This document shows, one piece after another, positions 1 through 10,119 of a DNA stretch of 64,000 nt (position 1 is the first letter of the stretch; each line of letters begins with the position of its first letter). This DNA is from Candidatus Litorirhabdus singularis. Its GTDB lineage: Bacteria; Pseudomonadota; Gammaproteobacteria; Pseudomonadales; Halieaceae. The position numbers and the translations under genes were made by a program. The stretch is from contig NZ_SHNN01000004.1 in NCBI RefSeq assembly GCF_026262625.1, forward strand, positions 124,001-188,000, read 5' to 3'. A model generated the notes under the pieces. That model made no database searches. It was given only the letters and a program-made list of their open reading frames with translations, and was not told the origin of the DNA.

Positions 1-674
1 TTAGAGCCAGGCATCGAAAAAGTTGCTTCTGCGTCGTCCTTTCGTTTGACGGAAATTGATTTGAGATGGATAGAAAAGGGAAGGAACTTAACTGTTGACC
101 TTTTGTATGACCAAAGATAGAACGCTCTTACATTGCTTAATATTCTTTGGCAGCGATTGAATGCCAACTTCTGGCTTTCCACCTGCTTTACTAAAAATTG
201 TTGAAAACGCCATACTGGCAGTAGGGCTTCAGCTTCGTCGAGACTATTAGGGTCATAGTTTTCCGGGATCGCAATTATTTCCTCATAGGATATGTCCTGT
301 TCGATCATCCAGTCGAGATACTTCCGTAAGTCTTTTGCAATTGGTATTAGACTCTCGGTCTTCAGCTCCGGGGCTTTTTTGGATGCTAAGTGTCCTTCGC
401 TCCAGACTCGCTTTTCCGTCTCAGTATGCTTGGATTTTTTGAGCGAGAAGTTGCCGAGCCTACGATCAATTAGGAAAAGGTTGAACTCCATGCATTCTCT
501 GAGACGATGTGGGCACGACAGTAATGGGAAGTCGGGGAGGATTCTATCCCGGTGATAACGGAGTACGCGTACTGTGTGCTCACCGATATCTCCCTCTACT
601 AGCTTGCCATCGGTGTTGGTTTCAAAGTACGGCAATGCCCCAAGATTGATTTGCGTTTTTATTATGCGCGTCAT
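1..674 (-). CDS. Partial tyrosine recombinase/integrase-like protein (N-terminal part, runs off left edge)
   Basis: An open frame starts at an ATG at 672-674 and stays open for 224 codons to the window edge, so the C-terminus is missing. Residues about 125-200 resemble the helical core-binding domain of site-specific tyrosine recombinases: an acidic helix around YLDWMIEQDISYEEI, a linker, then a helix with the pattern NRCQRILSNVRAFYLWSY. The catalytic Arg-His-Arg-Tyr domain would lie outside the window, so the assignment rests on the N-terminal pattern only. Base composition is more AT-rich than the neighbouring tex gene, as expected for a mobile element. It is transcribed away from tex. It probably marks the end of a genomic island extending leftwards. 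Alternative: an unrelated hypothetical protein. Confidence 0.5.
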   Translation of the reverse strand, partial: MTRIIKTQINLGALPYFETNTDGKLVEGDIGEHTVRVLRYHRDRILPDFPLLSCPHRLRECMEFNLFLIDRRLGNFSLKKSKHTETEKRVWSEGHLASKKAPELKTESLIPIAKDLRKYLDWMIEQDISYEEIIAIPENYDPNSLDEAEALLPVWRFQQFLVKQVESQKLAFNRCQRILSNVRAFYLWSYKRSTVKFLPFSIHLKSISVKRKDDAEATFSMPGS

Positions 675-1073
675 GACTACTCATGCGTCTATGGTCGTAT
701 GGGTAACGAAATATAGCACGTATTTAAAGATGGGGTTGTAGTAACATAATAAGAATGGGGTAAGTCCGCTGACGTCGGGGCTGACCTATCTGGTTGAGAA
801 AACAAAACACTACCCACATGCAGGGATCATGCATGTAAACGGTATAGAGCGCAGCCGCCTGGCGGCGTTTGCGGAGGAAAATTTGTAGTTCAGTGCGGGG
901 TGGGTTTAGGCGCCGCGCCTGGCAAAATATCTGCGCGCCAGTTGTGACTACAGCCGTTGACTGGTGCCTTGCCTGCAGTCCGTCGAAAAGTGTCACCTGA
1001 AGCTCATTATGGCTCGCATTAGTAGTAGCGCTGACGCATACTTCACGGCTTTTTTTGCGGGGAATTTCTGCCG
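675..1073. other. Intergenic gap between integrase-like gene and tex
   Basis: About 400 bp without a convincing gene. Short open frames here lack family resemblance or a good ribosome site. The left third is AT-rich like the integrase-like gene; the rest is GC-richer like the chromosome. If an island ends here, its attachment site should lie in this stretch. No tRNA or obvious direct repeat was seen. The tex ribosome site (GGGGA) lies about 10 nt before 1074. Confidence 0.5.
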
Positions 1074-3488
1074 ATGCTGCCTTCTATTACCGACCGCCTT
1101 GCCGCTGAGCTCGAGGTGCGCCCGGCGCAGGTTACTGCCACCGTAAATCTGCTGGACGAAGGCGCGACCGTGCCTTTTATCGCGCGCTATCGCAAGGAAG
1201 TTACCGGCTCGCTGGACGATAACCAGCTAAGACTGCTGGCTGAGAGGCTACTGTATCTGCGTGAGCTGGAAGATCGACGCAAAGTTGTTATCGCCAGTAT
1301 TCAGGAACAGGACAAACTAGCCCCTGGATTACTTCAGCAATTAGAGAACGCGGAAACCCGCAGTCGGTTGGAAGATCTTTACTTGCCCTACAAGCCGCGG
1401 CGGGTAACCAAAGCACAGCTTGCCCGAGAGGCGGGTCTGGAGCCGCTGGCGGACACGCTGCTAGCAGACCCAGCGCAACATCCAGAGCTTATCGCCGCAG
1501 GGTTTGTAGACGCCGATAAAGGCGTGGCAGATACCAAGGCCGCATTGGACGGAGCACGCCAGATTCTAATGGAGCGTTTTGCCGAAGACGCAGATCTGAT
1601 CGAAAAGGTGCGTAAGTTTTTGCGCGAAGAAAGCCTGCTGGTGTCTGTGGTGGTGTCTGGCAAGGAGGAGGAGGGCGCCAAATTTCGCGACTACTTCGAA
1701 CATCATGAAGCGCTGGGTACGGTGCCTTCGCATCGGGCGCTGGCTATGTTCAGAGGGCGTAATGAAGGTTGCCTCAATCTATCCCTGCAACTACAACCGG
1801 ACGAGGATATTACAGCCAGTCACCCCTGCGAGGCCGTTATTGCCAATCACTGGCATATTAATACGGCCGAGCGTGCGGCCGATAAATGGCTGTCCGAGGT
1901 TGTCCGCTGGACCTGGCGCATCAAATTGTTGACGCATATTCAGACTGACCTGTTGGGTCAACTACGCACGCGGGCTGAGGCTGAGGCCATTGCGGTGTTT
2001 GCTACTAACCTCAAAGATTTGTTGCTGGCAGCGCCGGCGGGCCCCAAAGTGACCCTCGGGCTTGACCCCGGGTTGCGTACCGGCTGCAAGCTGGCACTAG
2101 TCGATGCGACTGGCAAGGTGATCGATCACAACACGATCTTTCCCCATGGCTCGCAGCAACGTGCGCACGAAGCGGAAGCATTATTGCGACAACTTATTGA
2201 GCGGCATGGGGTTGAGCTGATTGCCATTGGTAACGGCACAGCGGGGCGCGAAACCGATCAATTTGTCAGCCAGGTGCTAAAGACTATGACTGGCGTGGCC
2301 GTCGAGAAAGTCATGGTTAACGAAGCGGGAGCATCTATTTATTCAGCATCCGAATTTGCGGCCCGCGAATTCCCTGATCTTGATGTGACCATCCGCGGCG
2401 CAGTATCAATCGCGCGCCGCCTGCAGGACCCGCTGGCGGAGTTGGTCAAAATTGACCCGCGTTCTATCGGAGTGGGGCAGTATCAACATGATGTCAGCCA
2501 GCTGCAATTGGCACGGCAGTTGGATGCGGTCGTTGAAGATTGCGTTAATGCGGTAGGGGTTGATCTGAACACAGCCTCAGCCCCGCTGTTGGTGAGGGTT
2601 GCGGGTTTGACGCCATCAATTGCCGACAACGTGGTCAACTTGCGTGATGAGCGAGGGGCCTACCGCAATCGCTCCGAGCTGCTGGAAGTGAGGGGTCTGG
2701 GCCCACGTACCTTTGAGCAGGCGGCCGGGTTTCTGAAAATAACCGATGGCGACAACCCTCTCGATGGCTCTGCGGTGCATCCTGAATCCTATGCCTTGGT
2801 TGAAACAATTGCCGGTCGCCACCAACGTGATGTGGCTGCGCTGATCGGTGCGACTGAGTTTATTGGTTCGTTGTCCGCTTCGGACTTTGTCAGTGACGAC
2901 ATTGGGTTGCCGACGATAGTGGATATTCTGGCTGAACTGGAGAAGCCGGGACGCGATCCGCGGCCGCAGTTTGCCACGGCCCATTTTCAGGAAGGCGTCA
3001 ATAAAATCAGTGATCTGCGTGACAACATGGTGTTGGAAGGTTGTGTCACCAATGTGACGAGTTTTGGTGCCTTCGTTGATGTGGGCGTACATCAGGACGG
3101 TCTGGTGCATATATCGGCATTGGCTAACCGTTTTGTCAAAGATCCGCATAGCATCGTCAAGGCTGGAGATATCGTTAAGGTCAAGGTGATGAGTATCGAT
3201 GAGCCGCGTCAGCGAATTGGGTTGAGTATGCGGCTGGATGATGTGGCAGAGAACGCTGAAGAAGGCGTAAAGCAGGGCCCCGACAATCGGCGTAGCGGCA
3301 GATCGCGCTCCGAGGCGGGTAAGTCGGGCGGCCCGCGATCGGACGGCCCGCGATCGGACGGCCCGCGATCGGGCGGCCAGGGGAAGGGCGGAGCAGGCTC
3401 TGCTAAAAAAGCCGGTCGGCAGCCTGAGGCGGCTGCTAGCGGTGCCTTTGCTGAGGCATTTGCGCGGGCTCGCTCAAAGACGGACTAG
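1074..3488 (+). CDS. tex: Tex family RNA-binding transcription accessory protein
   Basis: This 804-residue protein matches Tex, a conserved cytoplasmic nucleic-acid-binding factor associated with transcription. The order is the family one: helical N-terminal domain; YqgF/RNase H-like domain beginning near residue 325 ([14 protein letters not shown]); tandem helix-hairpin-helix region about 490-560 ([12 protein letters not shown], then [18 protein letters not shown]); and an S1 domain about 648-718 ([20 protein letters not shown]). The ATG at 1074 follows a GGGGA element. The tail beyond about residue 735 is a Gly/Arg/Ser-rich basic extension with three GPRSD-type repeats. It ends 4 bp from the convergent GGDEF/EAL gene. 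Confidence 0.97.
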   Translation: MLPSITDRLAAELEVRPAQVTATVNLLDEGATVPFIARYRKEVTGSLDDNQLRLLAERLLYLRELEDRRKVVIASIQEQDKLAPGLLQQLENAETRSRLEDLYLPYKPRRVTKAQLAREAGLEPLADTLLADPAQHPELIAAGFVDADKGVADTKAALDGARQILMERFAEDADLIEKVRKFLREESLLVSVVVSGKEEEGAKFRDYFEHHEALGTVPSHRALAMFRGRNEGCLNLSLQLQPDEDITASHPCEAVIANHWHINTAERAADKWLSEVVRWTWRIKLLTHIQTDLLGQLRTRAEAEAIAVFATNLKDLLLAAPAGPKVTLGLDPGLRTGCKLALVDATGKVIDHNTIFPHGSQQRAHEAEALLRQLIERHGVELIAIGNGTAGRETDQFVSQVLKTMTGVAVEKVMVNEAGASIYSASEFAAREFPDLDVTIRGAVSIARRLQDPLAELVKIDPRSIGVGQYQHDVSQLQLARQLDAVVEDCVNAVGVDLNTASAPLLVRVAGLTPSIADNVVNLRDERGAYRNRSELLEVRGLGPRTFEQAAGFLKITDGDNPLDGSAVHPESYALVETIAGRHQRDVAALIGATEFIGSLSASDFVSDDIGLPTIVDILAELEKPGRDPRPQFATAHFQEGVNKISDLRDNMVLEGCVTNVTSFGAFVDVGVHQDGLVHISALANRFVKDPHSIVKAGDIVKVKVMSIDEPRQRIGLSMRLDDVAENAEEGVKQGPDNRRSGRSRSEAGKSGGPRSDGPRSDGPRSGGQGKGGAGSAKKAGRQPEAAASGAFAEAFARARSKTD
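3330..3374 (+). repeat. Three 15-bp tandem repeats in the tex C-terminal tail
   Basis: The unit GGCCCGCGATCGGAC occurs three times in a row at 3330, 3345 and 3360; the third has one G/A change. It encodes [10 protein letters not shown] and GPRSG in a disordered basic tail. The length is a multiple of three, so copy-number change would keep the frame. Confidence 0.95.
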
Positions 3489-3492
3489 CAGA

Positions 3493-5604
3493 TTACCCAT
3501 GAGTTAGAAAATTCTCCAGTGGCTGCGGTCTTGAGATGCCGTAACCCTGAGCATAATCGACGCCAATTTCACGAAGTTTTTCCATAATGGCGTCGTTCTC
3601 AACAAATTCAGCGACCGTTTGCATACCCATCAATTTGCCGATGTCATTGATCGATCGAACCATCGCGCAACTAATAGGGTCTTCGGCGATATCGCGCACG
3701 AAAAAACCGTCGATTTTCAGATAATCTACTGGCAGAGTTTTCAGATAGGCGAAGGAAGACAGACCACTGCCGAAATCGTCCAGTGCAAACTTACAGCCTA
3801 GTTTGCGCACACTGGTAATAAATTCTCCGGCATCGGTGAGGTTGCTTATAGCAGCCGTTTCAGTGATTTCAAAACATATTTTTTCAGATGGTATTGAGCT
3901 GGACAGAAGCAGTTCCAACAGAAAGTCGTGAAAGTCGGTATTGCTTAGTGACAAGCCGGACAGGTTGATGGCACAGGTTTTCAGCGTGGCCAGACGCTCT
4001 GGGTACTCCTCCAGCCGGTTGAATACGCTCTGAATAATCCAGCGGTCCAAACGTGGTGAATTGCCGAAGCGCTCTGCTGCACCCAGAAATGCGTCGGTTG
4101 CTACCGCCTGACCACGATCATCACGCATTCGCACCAGCACTTCAAAGTGTTCGCCTAAGGTGTCTTCATCAGTGTTTGCATCATTGCCCAGCGGCACAAT
4201 CGACTGGGCATAGAGTTCCATGCGATTGTTATCCAGCGCATCGGTTATCTGCTCTATCAATTGCATTTCACTGTGGCGGCGTGCCAGCTCTGTATCAGCC
4301 TCCAGATAGATATGTATGCGATTGCGCCCGCCATTCTTGGCGGCATAACAGGCGGAGTCTGCCTGTTTCAAAATCTCTATAGAGCTGGCTCCGGTGCTGG
4401 CTGCAATGGGTACCAGTCCAATGCTGACACCGATGTTAAAAACACGGTTATCCCATGCAAACCGAAAGTGTTCGATCTTGTCGCGCAGATTCTCGGCGAC
4501 CTTACGTGCCTGATGCAAAGTACAATGTTCCATCAAGATGCCGAATTCGTCTCCACCCAAGCGTGCCAGGGTGTCGCGCTTGCGCACGTTGCGTTTGAGC
4601 AACTCTCCGAGTTGGCGCAATAATTCATCGCCGGCGGTATGGCCGCAGCTATCGTTGATTTGTTTGAACTGATCCAGGTCCAGGTAGCATAGGGCATGCT
4701 CAGAATCTTCCTCGCGAGAAGATTCCATGACCCGCTTCAGGCGATTATCAAATTCGCGGCGATTCAATAAGCTGGTTAGTGAATCGTGGCTGGCTTGATA
4801 GCTTAGCTGTTCGCTTAACTTGCGGGTTTCGGTGATATCCTCGCAGGCGAATAGCAGTTCCAGAGTGTCGCTGGGATTGCCGACAGCACGCAGAGTTTGT
4901 CTGACCCACCGCGGAGATTCATCGCTGCAGCGCAGTCGTAACTCGTTCTGGACAGGGTCTCCAATATTTTCACGCGCTTGGGCCATGCAGTTATCGGCGA
5001 TGCCGCGATCGGCTTCAATGACCAATTCGCGGAGTGGGCGGTTGATCAGTTCTTCTGGCTGGTAGCCTAGTTGCTCTGCCCCCCATCGGTTGATAGATGA
5101 AATTTGCCCGGCCATATTGACACTGATAAAAATGGAAGGCGTTTCCTCATACACTTCGCGTAGCCGGGTGGCTGCGGCTGCTACCGCGTCGCGTTGTTGG
5201 ATTGCTTCGGCGGCGCGTGCTGAAGTGCGTAGCAGTCGTGTCAGCGCTTCAACCAGATACTGGCCTTTGATTTCTTTGGAGGTGAGGATATCCAGGCAAC
5301 TGCGAGCAATGTGAGGGTCGACATCGTTTTGTTGGCGGCTGGCGAGTACCACCAGGACTTGCGAAGCGCGCAAGCCCAGATCGTCTAGTACATAAACCAG
5401 CTCGCTGCCTGCGAAACGTTCAGAGCACAGCACGAGATGCGGTTGGATTTCGCGCAATTTGGCGTGCGCTGCTTCCAACGATTTTGCATAGCTTGGCTGA
5501 AAATGCGTGAGTTTATCGGCCAGCGCCGCGCGCATACCGGCAAGTTGCTCCACCGAGTCGGTAAGAACCAGGATGGGAATAGGGCTGTGGTTAGATTCAG
5601 GCAT
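3493..5604 (-). CDS. Receiver-like/PAS/GGDEF/EAL cyclic-di-GMP signalling protein
   Basis: About 703 residues with four parts: a receiver-like N-terminus (residues 10-125), a PAS domain (about 150-260), a GGDEF domain (about 272-435) and an EAL domain (about 450-700). GGDEF is intact at 351-355 and is preceded by an RKRD inhibitory (I) site at the expected spacing, so c-di-GMP synthesis is plausible. In the EAL domain the signature is EVL (489-491) rather than EAL, but the catalytic Glu, the FEITET motif and DDFGSG are kept, so phosphodiesterase activity is also plausible. No signal peptide or membrane segment is visible, so it should be cytosolic. The frame also allows a GTG one codon earlier (5607). 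Confidence 0.92.
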   Translation of the reverse strand: MPESNHSPIPILVLTDSVEQLAGMRAALADKLTHFQPSYAKSLEAAHAKLREIQPHLVLCSERFAGSELVYVLDDLGLRASQVLVVLASRQQNDVDPHIARSCLDILTSKEIKGQYLVEALTRLLRTSARAAEAIQQRDAVAAAATRLREVYEETPSIFISVNMAGQISSINRWGAEQLGYQPEELINRPLRELVIEADRGIADNCMAQARENIGDPVQNELRLRCSDESPRWVRQTLRAVGNPSDTLELLFACEDITETRKLSEQLSYQASHDSLTSLLNRREFDNRLKRVMESSREEDSEHALCYLDLDQFKQINDSCGHTAGDELLRQLGELLKRNVRKRDTLARLGGDEFGILMEHCTLHQARKVAENLRDKIEHFRFAWDNRVFNIGVSIGLVPIAASTGASSIEILKQADSACYAAKNGGRNRIHIYLEADTELARRHSEMQLIEQITDALDNNRMELYAQSIVPLGNDANTDEDTLGEHFEVLVRMRDDRGQAVATDAFLGAAERFGNSPRLDRWIIQSVFNRLEEYPERLATLKTCAINLSGLSLSNTDFHDFLLELLLSSSIPSEKICFEITETAAISNLTDAGEFITSVRKLGCKFALDDFGSGLSSFAYLKTLPVDYLKIDGFFVRDIAEDPISCAMVRSINDIGKLMGMQTVAEFVENDAIMEKLREIGVDYAQGYGISRPQPLENFLTHG

Positions 5605-5644
5605 CACAGTACGTTAAGGCAACGGCACGGGCTTGTCTATGATC

Positions 5645-6499
5645 TCAGGGCAGGTTGAGCGTGGCGAGGCTCTGACCCTGGCGCACGGCACTAGCCGCCT
5701 GCAGTTCAGGCTGCCAATCGGCCGCGGTTTCGGGAAGCAATAGAATCACCGTGGAGCCGAGCTGAAAACGGCCCATCTCTGCCCCTCTGGCCAGCGTTAT
5801 GGGCGTGCTCTGGTTGTCGAAACGAAGCGTCTGCGGCCCGCGTGGAGGTGCCACCTGTCCACCCCAGACGGTTTCAATGCCTGCCACTATCATTGCCCCG
5901 ACGAGTACTACGGCGACGGGTCCCACCGCTGTGTCGAAGTAACAGATCAGGCGTTCGTTGCGGGCAAACAGCCGCGGAACGTTGGCGGCGGTGGTCTGAT
6001 TTACTGAAAATAACTCCCCGGGAACATAGGTCTGGGCGGTCAGTGTTCCATCAATGGGCATGTGCACCCGATGGTAATCTCGTGGCGATAGATAGACGGT
6101 GACAAAGCTGCCGCCAATGAAATCAGCTGCTCTGAGCTGATCGCCGGCCAGCAGGTCAGCTACACTGTAAGTATGACCCTTGGCCTGAAAGAGGCGTCCG
6201 CCGGTAATATCGCCAAGCTGACTAATAGCACCGTCGGCGGGGCTTAGCAGGGCATCGGCCGCCGGCGCCAGCGGGCGTGCGTCGGGCTTCAGGGCGCGAG
6301 TGAAAAATGCGTTAAAGTTCTCGAAATGGCGCAGGTCAGGCTCGATCGCTTCGCTCATATCAACGTTAAAATGGGCGGCAAAGCGGGTGATTAGCAAATT
6401 CTTCAGCCACGGGATCCGCGATTCTGCCAGCCATCCGGTTAGCCGCGACAGTAATTGCTGTGGCAGCAGGTACTGCAGCAGAATAAATAGCTTGTCCAT
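5645..6499 (-). CDS. psd: Phosphatidylserine decarboxylase proenzyme
   Basis: Converts phosphatidylserine to phosphatidylethanolamine at the inner membrane. The 284-residue frame starts at the ATG at 6497-6499 (MDKLFILLQYLLPQ). The open frame extends 13 codons further upstream into the preceding gene, but this start gives the usual N-terminus. The LGST self-cleavage motif lies near the C-terminus, with Ser at about residue 249; this Ser becomes the pyruvoyl group. The catalytic-triad region with DYHRVHMP is also present. It starts 2 bp after the rhdA stop, so the two genes form an operon, a pairing I know from Pseudomonas. Confidence 0.97.
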   Translation of the reverse strand: MDKLFILLQYLLPQQLLSRLTGWLAESRIPWLKNLLITRFAAHFNVDMSEAIEPDLRHFENFNAFFTRALKPDARPLAPAADALLSPADGAISQLGDITGGRLFQAKGHTYSVADLLAGDQLRAADFIGGSFVTVYLSPRDYHRVHMPIDGTLTAQTYVPGELFSVNQTTAANVPRLFARNERLICYFDTAVGPVAVVLVGAMIVAGIETVWGGQVAPPRGPQTLRFDNQSTPITLARGAEMGRFQLGSTVILLLPETAADWQPELQAASAVRQGQSLATLNLP

Positions 6500-6501
6500 A
6501 C

Positions 6502-7320
6502 TCAAGACTCCACCGGGGTATCTTCGCGGTTGCCCCATTCACCCCAGGAGCCGTGATAACCCTTGACCGACGGATAACCGAGAATGCGCATGACCAGCCA
6601 GGTCAGGCTGGAGCGGTGATGGCTCTGGCAATGGGTGACGATGTCCTTGTCAGCGCTCAGTCCTAGCTCATTCAGGCGGGCCTGGAGCTGCTCAAGATTT
6701 ACCAGTCGGGTTGCATTGCTGCGGTCAATCAGCTCAAGCCAGTCGATGTTGATAGCGCCTGGAATATGGCCGGCGCGCATGGAACCGGTGCGCTCGCCGT
6801 TGTATTCGGCGGCAGAACGGGCATCCCAAATAGCAAATTCGGGGCTGCCCAGGCGTGGCAGGATATCTTCAATTTCTGCAATCGGTGCCCTGTTGATAGT
6901 GACTGTGAATTCTCTGGGGTTAGCTTGCTGCGCCGTGGTCTCAGTTTCGAGGCCGGCATCGCGCCAAGCGTGTATGCCGCCATTCAGATAGCTGTAACTG
7001 GTATGCCCAATGGCTTCGAGTGTCCATAGCAGACGTCCAGCCCAGCCGCCACCTTCATCGTCATAGGCGATTACGTGGTGCTCCGGCGTTAAGCCTAAGT
7101 TGGAAAACACCTCGGCCAGCTGGGTTGCGTCGGGCATTTTTCCAGGTGCCGGCGCAACGCCGCATTGCAGGTAGCCCGGATGCAAATTGAGCGCTCCCGG
7201 TAGGTGGCCGTTGAGATAATTGTCCGGACCACTCACGTCTATTAACAAGAGCCGATCGTTCGGTATGAGGCTGGCCAGTTGCTCGACTTCAAGCAACAGT
7301 GGTAGTGCGGATTGTGGCAT
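6502..7320 (-). CDS. rhdA: Thiosulfate sulfurtransferase, two-domain rhodanese (RhdA type)
   Basis: A 272-residue tandem-rhodanese protein. The N-terminal domain is inactive-like. The C-terminal domain carries the active Cys at about residue 231 in the loop HCQSHHRSS. This loop is close to the HCQTHHR loop of Azotobacter RhdA and unlike the CG-type loop of SseA mercaptopyruvate sulfurtransferases, so RhdA is the better name. It transfers sulfane sulfur from thiosulfate to acceptors. It is the first gene of a two-gene operon with psd and is divergent from the envelope-protein gene at 7391, with about 70 bp between the starts for both promoters. Confidence 0.93.
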   Translation of the reverse strand: MPQSALPLLLEVEQLASLIPNDRLLLIDVSGPDNYLNGHLPGALNLHPGYLQCGVAPAPGKMPDATQLAEVFSNLGLTPEHHVIAYDDEGGGWAGRLLWTLEAIGHTSYSYLNGGIHAWRDAGLETETTAQQANPREFTVTINRAPIAEIEDILPRLGSPEFAIWDARSAAEYNGERTGSMRAGHIPGAINIDWLELIDRSNATRLVNLEQLQARLNELGLSADKDIVTHCQSHHRSSLTWLVMRILGYPSVKGYHGSWGEWGNREDTPVES

Positions 7321-7390
7321 AATGTGGAGGCTCGAGCTGGTGGGCGGGTAGTGTATCCTGTAGGCAAAAAATTAGGAATTGTAGGGGAAA

Positions 7391-8467
7391 ATGATTACGA
7401 GTAGTTTTTTTGCGGGCTGGCGGCGGCTATGTATGATTTTGCTGTTAGCGGCGTTTGCTGTATCAGCAACTGCTGCGGAGACGGTCAGCAGCGGCGTCGA
7501 CACGGACGCCCCCCCGGCTAATACCGCTTCGGCAGCTCCACAGGCAGCTAGGGAAGCGGCTGAAGCGGCTGAAGCGGATAAAGAAGCCTGGGTGGACACA
7601 AGCGTAGATTATGTCGCCGATTCTGCCGATCGTCTGGTGCAGTGGATGGACGACTTTTACGGTGAGCCTTACGCCGATTTTGAAGCAGCGCATTCAAGTC
7701 TCAGGCTGCGCCTGGGTTACCAATATGATGAGCTTGAAGAGGGTGATATCAAAGTTAAGGTGCGGGGGAAAGTCCAGTTGCCAAAACTTAGTCGACGCCT
7801 GGCGCTGGTGCTGGAAGGCGATGAGGGCGAGGAGTTTGAGGACGTAGGTAACCTCAACGATGACGAGGAAAGCAGGCTTGGGCTGCAGTACAACGTTGGC
7901 GAGAAGCGTGATGTACGTTTTGACCTTATTGGTAACGTGAACGCTAGTCTCGATTTGCGTGCCGGAGGGCGGTTTCGTTACGCGCCTACTTTTAGCGAGA
8001 ACCTGTTTGGTCGCTTTACTCAGGACTTGGGTTATGAAACCGGAGATACAGGTGCCTTCAGTCGTAGCAGGTTCGATCTGTATCGCCCGCTAGATGAAGA
8101 CAATTTATTGGCTTGGCGATCACGAGTCGACTATTCCGACGATAGCCGCGGTCTTGAATGGCGCTCCTATGTCCAGTGGCGACGGCGTCTGGAGGAGGAT
8201 ACTGCGGTTACCTTCACGCTCAATGCCGACGGCATTACCGACCCCGTAAATCTGGTCGAGAACTACGGGCTAAGAATGAACTATCGCTCCAGTATCTATC
8301 GCCGCTATTTGTTCTACGAAATTGAGCCCGCTTATATGTGGCGCAAGGAGCCTGACTTTGACAACCGTGTTGGGGTTTGGAGTATCAACGTGCGCTTCGA
8401 AATACACTTTGAGAACGAGCGTGAGAAGCGTGCCGCTGCCGAACGCGATCCGCTCAAGCTGAAATAG
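7391..8467 (+). CDS. Conserved exported protein, probable outer-membrane beta-rich protein
   Basis: I do not recognise a characterised family. The 358-residue product starts with a clear signal peptide (basic start, hydrophobic MILLLAAFAVSATAA, cleavage near residue 29). A low-complexity Ala/Glu segment follows (about 45-65). From about residue 100 there are alternating charged and aromatic strands (for example LRLRLGYQYDEL, VKVRGKVQLPKL and SIYRRYLFYEIEPAYMW), ending in WSINVRFEIHFENE. This resembles a beta-barrel or strand-rich outer-membrane protein. A good ribosome site (AGGGGAA) precedes the ATG. Its stop lies 3 bp from the rsgA stop, so the two are convergent. Confidence 0.8.
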   Translation: MITSSFFAGWRRLCMILLLAAFAVSATAAETVSSGVDTDAPPANTASAAPQAAREAAEAAEADKEAWVDTSVDYVADSADRLVQWMDDFYGEPYADFEAAHSSLRLRLGYQYDELEEGDIKVKVRGKVQLPKLSRRLALVLEGDEGEEFEDVGNLNDDEESRLGLQYNVGEKRDVRFDLIGNVNASLDLRAGGRFRYAPTFSENLFGRFTQDLGYETGDTGAFSRSRFDLYRPLDEDNLLAWRSRVDYSDDSRGLEWRSYVQWRRRLEEDTAVTFTLNADGITDPVNLVENYGLRMNYRSSIYRRYLFYEIEPAYMWRKEPDFDNRVGVWSINVRFEIHFENEREKRAAAERDPLKLK

Positions 8468-8470
8468 CGC

Positions 8471-9499
8471 CTAGCTCTCCGCCCCGCCCGGAGTGCTGGC
8501 CTGCAGCGTGGCGATAATTTGTCGAAAGCTGTCCAGACGTCGCTGTAACAGCGGCTCCCGTGCAGCGGCTTCGAGCAGCGCGCAGCCAGGTTCCTGTTCA
8601 TGGTGGCAATCGCGAAAACGACACTGGCCCAGATAAGCGCGCAACTCTGGAAAACCGTCTTCAACCTGCCAGCGGTCCATGTGCCAGAGGCCAAATTCTC
8701 GAATACCCGGAGAATCTATCAGGCTGCCACCATTGGGTAGATGGAATAGCCTGGCGGTGGTAGTCGTGTGCGTGCCCTCATTGCGACTGGTTGATAGCGC
8801 ACCAATCTTGATGGCCGCCTCGGGCAGCAGCGTATTCACCAGAGAAGATTTACCGACGCCGGATTGGCCGATGAATATGCTGAGATGCTGGTCGAGCTCC
8901 GCGCTCAGGCTTTCCATTGCGTCTCCGGTCTCGCTTGATACTCGTAGCACGGGGTAGCCCAGTGCAGGGTATGGCGCCAGTAGTTCGTCGATGTCAGGAC
9001 GATTGTCTGGGTTGAGCATGTCACTTTTGTTAAGCACAATCACCGCTTTGACCCCGACAGCCTCGGCAGCGACCAGATACCGATCGATGAGTAAGGCATG
9101 GGGTTCGGGTAGTGGCGCGATAACAATGAAAATGCGGTCGATGTTAGCCGCCACGGGTTTGAGGTCGCCATAGGGGTCAGGGCGCAGCAGTTCAGCATTG
9201 CGCGGTTGCCGTGCGACGACAACGCCGACCGGATCGCCCGCACACCAGATAACCCGGTCCCCGGTCACCAGGCTGTCGATATTGGCGCGGAGGTGGCAGC
9301 GTTGATTGCCGGCCGCAGACTCTACCTCAACTTGCGATCCAAAGTGGGCAATGACCAGGCCTTCCTGCTCTGGCCCCAGGCTATTGCTATCCATGTCCTG
9401 ATCGATATGGGCCTCCCGTTTGGCGGCCCGCTCACGACGTTCATCCTGAATTTTCTGGATGCGCCAGCTCTGTTGTCGAGTAAGTTTGCGTTTTGACAT
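8471..9499 (-). CDS. rsgA: Small ribosomal subunit biogenesis GTPase RsgA
   Basis: A 342-residue circularly permuted GTPase that assists late 30S assembly. The order is an OB-fold domain (about 45-110), G4 NKSD, then the P-loop [10 protein letters not shown] and the G3 motif DSPG. A zinc-binding C-terminal domain follows with the [14 protein letters not shown] pattern. The N-terminus ([18 protein letters not shown]) is typical of the gammaproteobacterial form. It is divergent from orn across 65 bp, the usual rsgA-orn arrangement. Confidence 0.98.
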   Translation of the reverse strand: MSKRKLTRQQSWRIQKIQDERRERAAKREAHIDQDMDSNSLGPEQEGLVIAHFGSQVEVESAAGNQRCHLRANIDSLVTGDRVIWCAGDPVGVVVARQPRNAELLRPDPYGDLKPVAANIDRIFIVIAPLPEPHALLIDRYLVAAEAVGVKAVIVLNKSDMLNPDNRPDIDELLAPYPALGYPVLRVSSETGDAMESLSAELDQHLSIFIGQSGVGKSSLVNTLLPEAAIKIGALSTSRNEGTHTTTTARLFHLPNGGSLIDSPGIREFGLWHMDRWQVEDGFPELRAYLGQCRFRDCHHEQEPGCALLEAAAREPLLQRRLDSFRQIIATLQASTPGGAES

Positions 9500-9564
9500 G
9501 GTTAATTATTAGCTCTCACTGATCATTTTGCTACACTTGCGCGAAATTTGATGCCGGAGGCACC

Positions 9565-10119
9565 ATGCAGAGCGAGCAAAATCTTATCTGGGTTGACATG
9601 GAAATGACGGGCCTGGAGCCTGATCAGGACCGTGTTATTGAGATTGCCACTATTATCACCGACAGTGAGCTGAATACACTCGCCGAAGGCCCGGTGATCG
9701 CCATTCACCAGAGCGATGCGGTGCTGGCCGGTATGGATGAGTGGAACACAACCCATCATACACGTTCCGGGCTGGTTGATCGGGTGCGTGCCAGTGGCGA
9801 TGATGAAGTCAGTGCCGGCGTGCTCACCATGGAGTTTCTGGCCGAGTATGTGCCCGCGGGCGCCTCGCCCATGTGTGGTAATTCAATTTGTCAGGACCGA
9901 CGTTTTATGGCGCGACACATGCCAGAACTGGAAGCTTATTTCCACTATCGCAATCTGGATGTCAGTACCCTTAAGATTCTGGCTCAACGCTGGCGCCCAG
10001 AGTTGATGGAGGGCCTGGTGAAGACCGGCGCTCACCTGGCGCTGGATGATATTCGCGAGTCGATCACTGAGTTGCAGTATTATCGGCAACACTTTATCAA
10101 CACGACAGCGCCTGCGTAG
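9565..10119 (+). CDS. orn: Oligoribonuclease
   Basis: A 184-residue DEDDh 3'-5' exonuclease that degrades 2-5 nt RNAs, including pGpG from c-di-GMP turnover. The first acidic motif is [14 protein letters not shown] near the N-terminus. The second is [11 protein letters not shown] and the third is [11 protein letters not shown] near the C-terminus. A GGAGG ribosome site lies just before the ATG. The last 23 bp overlap the 3' end of the convergent queG, so the two mRNAs could pair at their ends. Confidence 0.98.
   Translation: MQSEQNLIWVDMEMTGLEPDQDRVIEIATIITDSELNTLAEGPVIAIHQSDAVLAGMDEWNTTHHTRSGLVDRVRASGDDEVSAGVLTMEFLAEYVPAGASPMCGNSICQDRRFMARHMPELEAYFHYRNLDVSTLKILAQRWRPELMEGLVKTGAHLALDDIRESITELQYYRQHFINTTAPA

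Noticed and set aside
724-1146. Short open frames before and across the tex start
   Set aside because: No family resemblance, poor starts, and one lies within the tex 5' region in another frame.
2616-3149. 177-codon antisense open frame within tex
   Set aside because: Shadow of conserved tex coding sequence.
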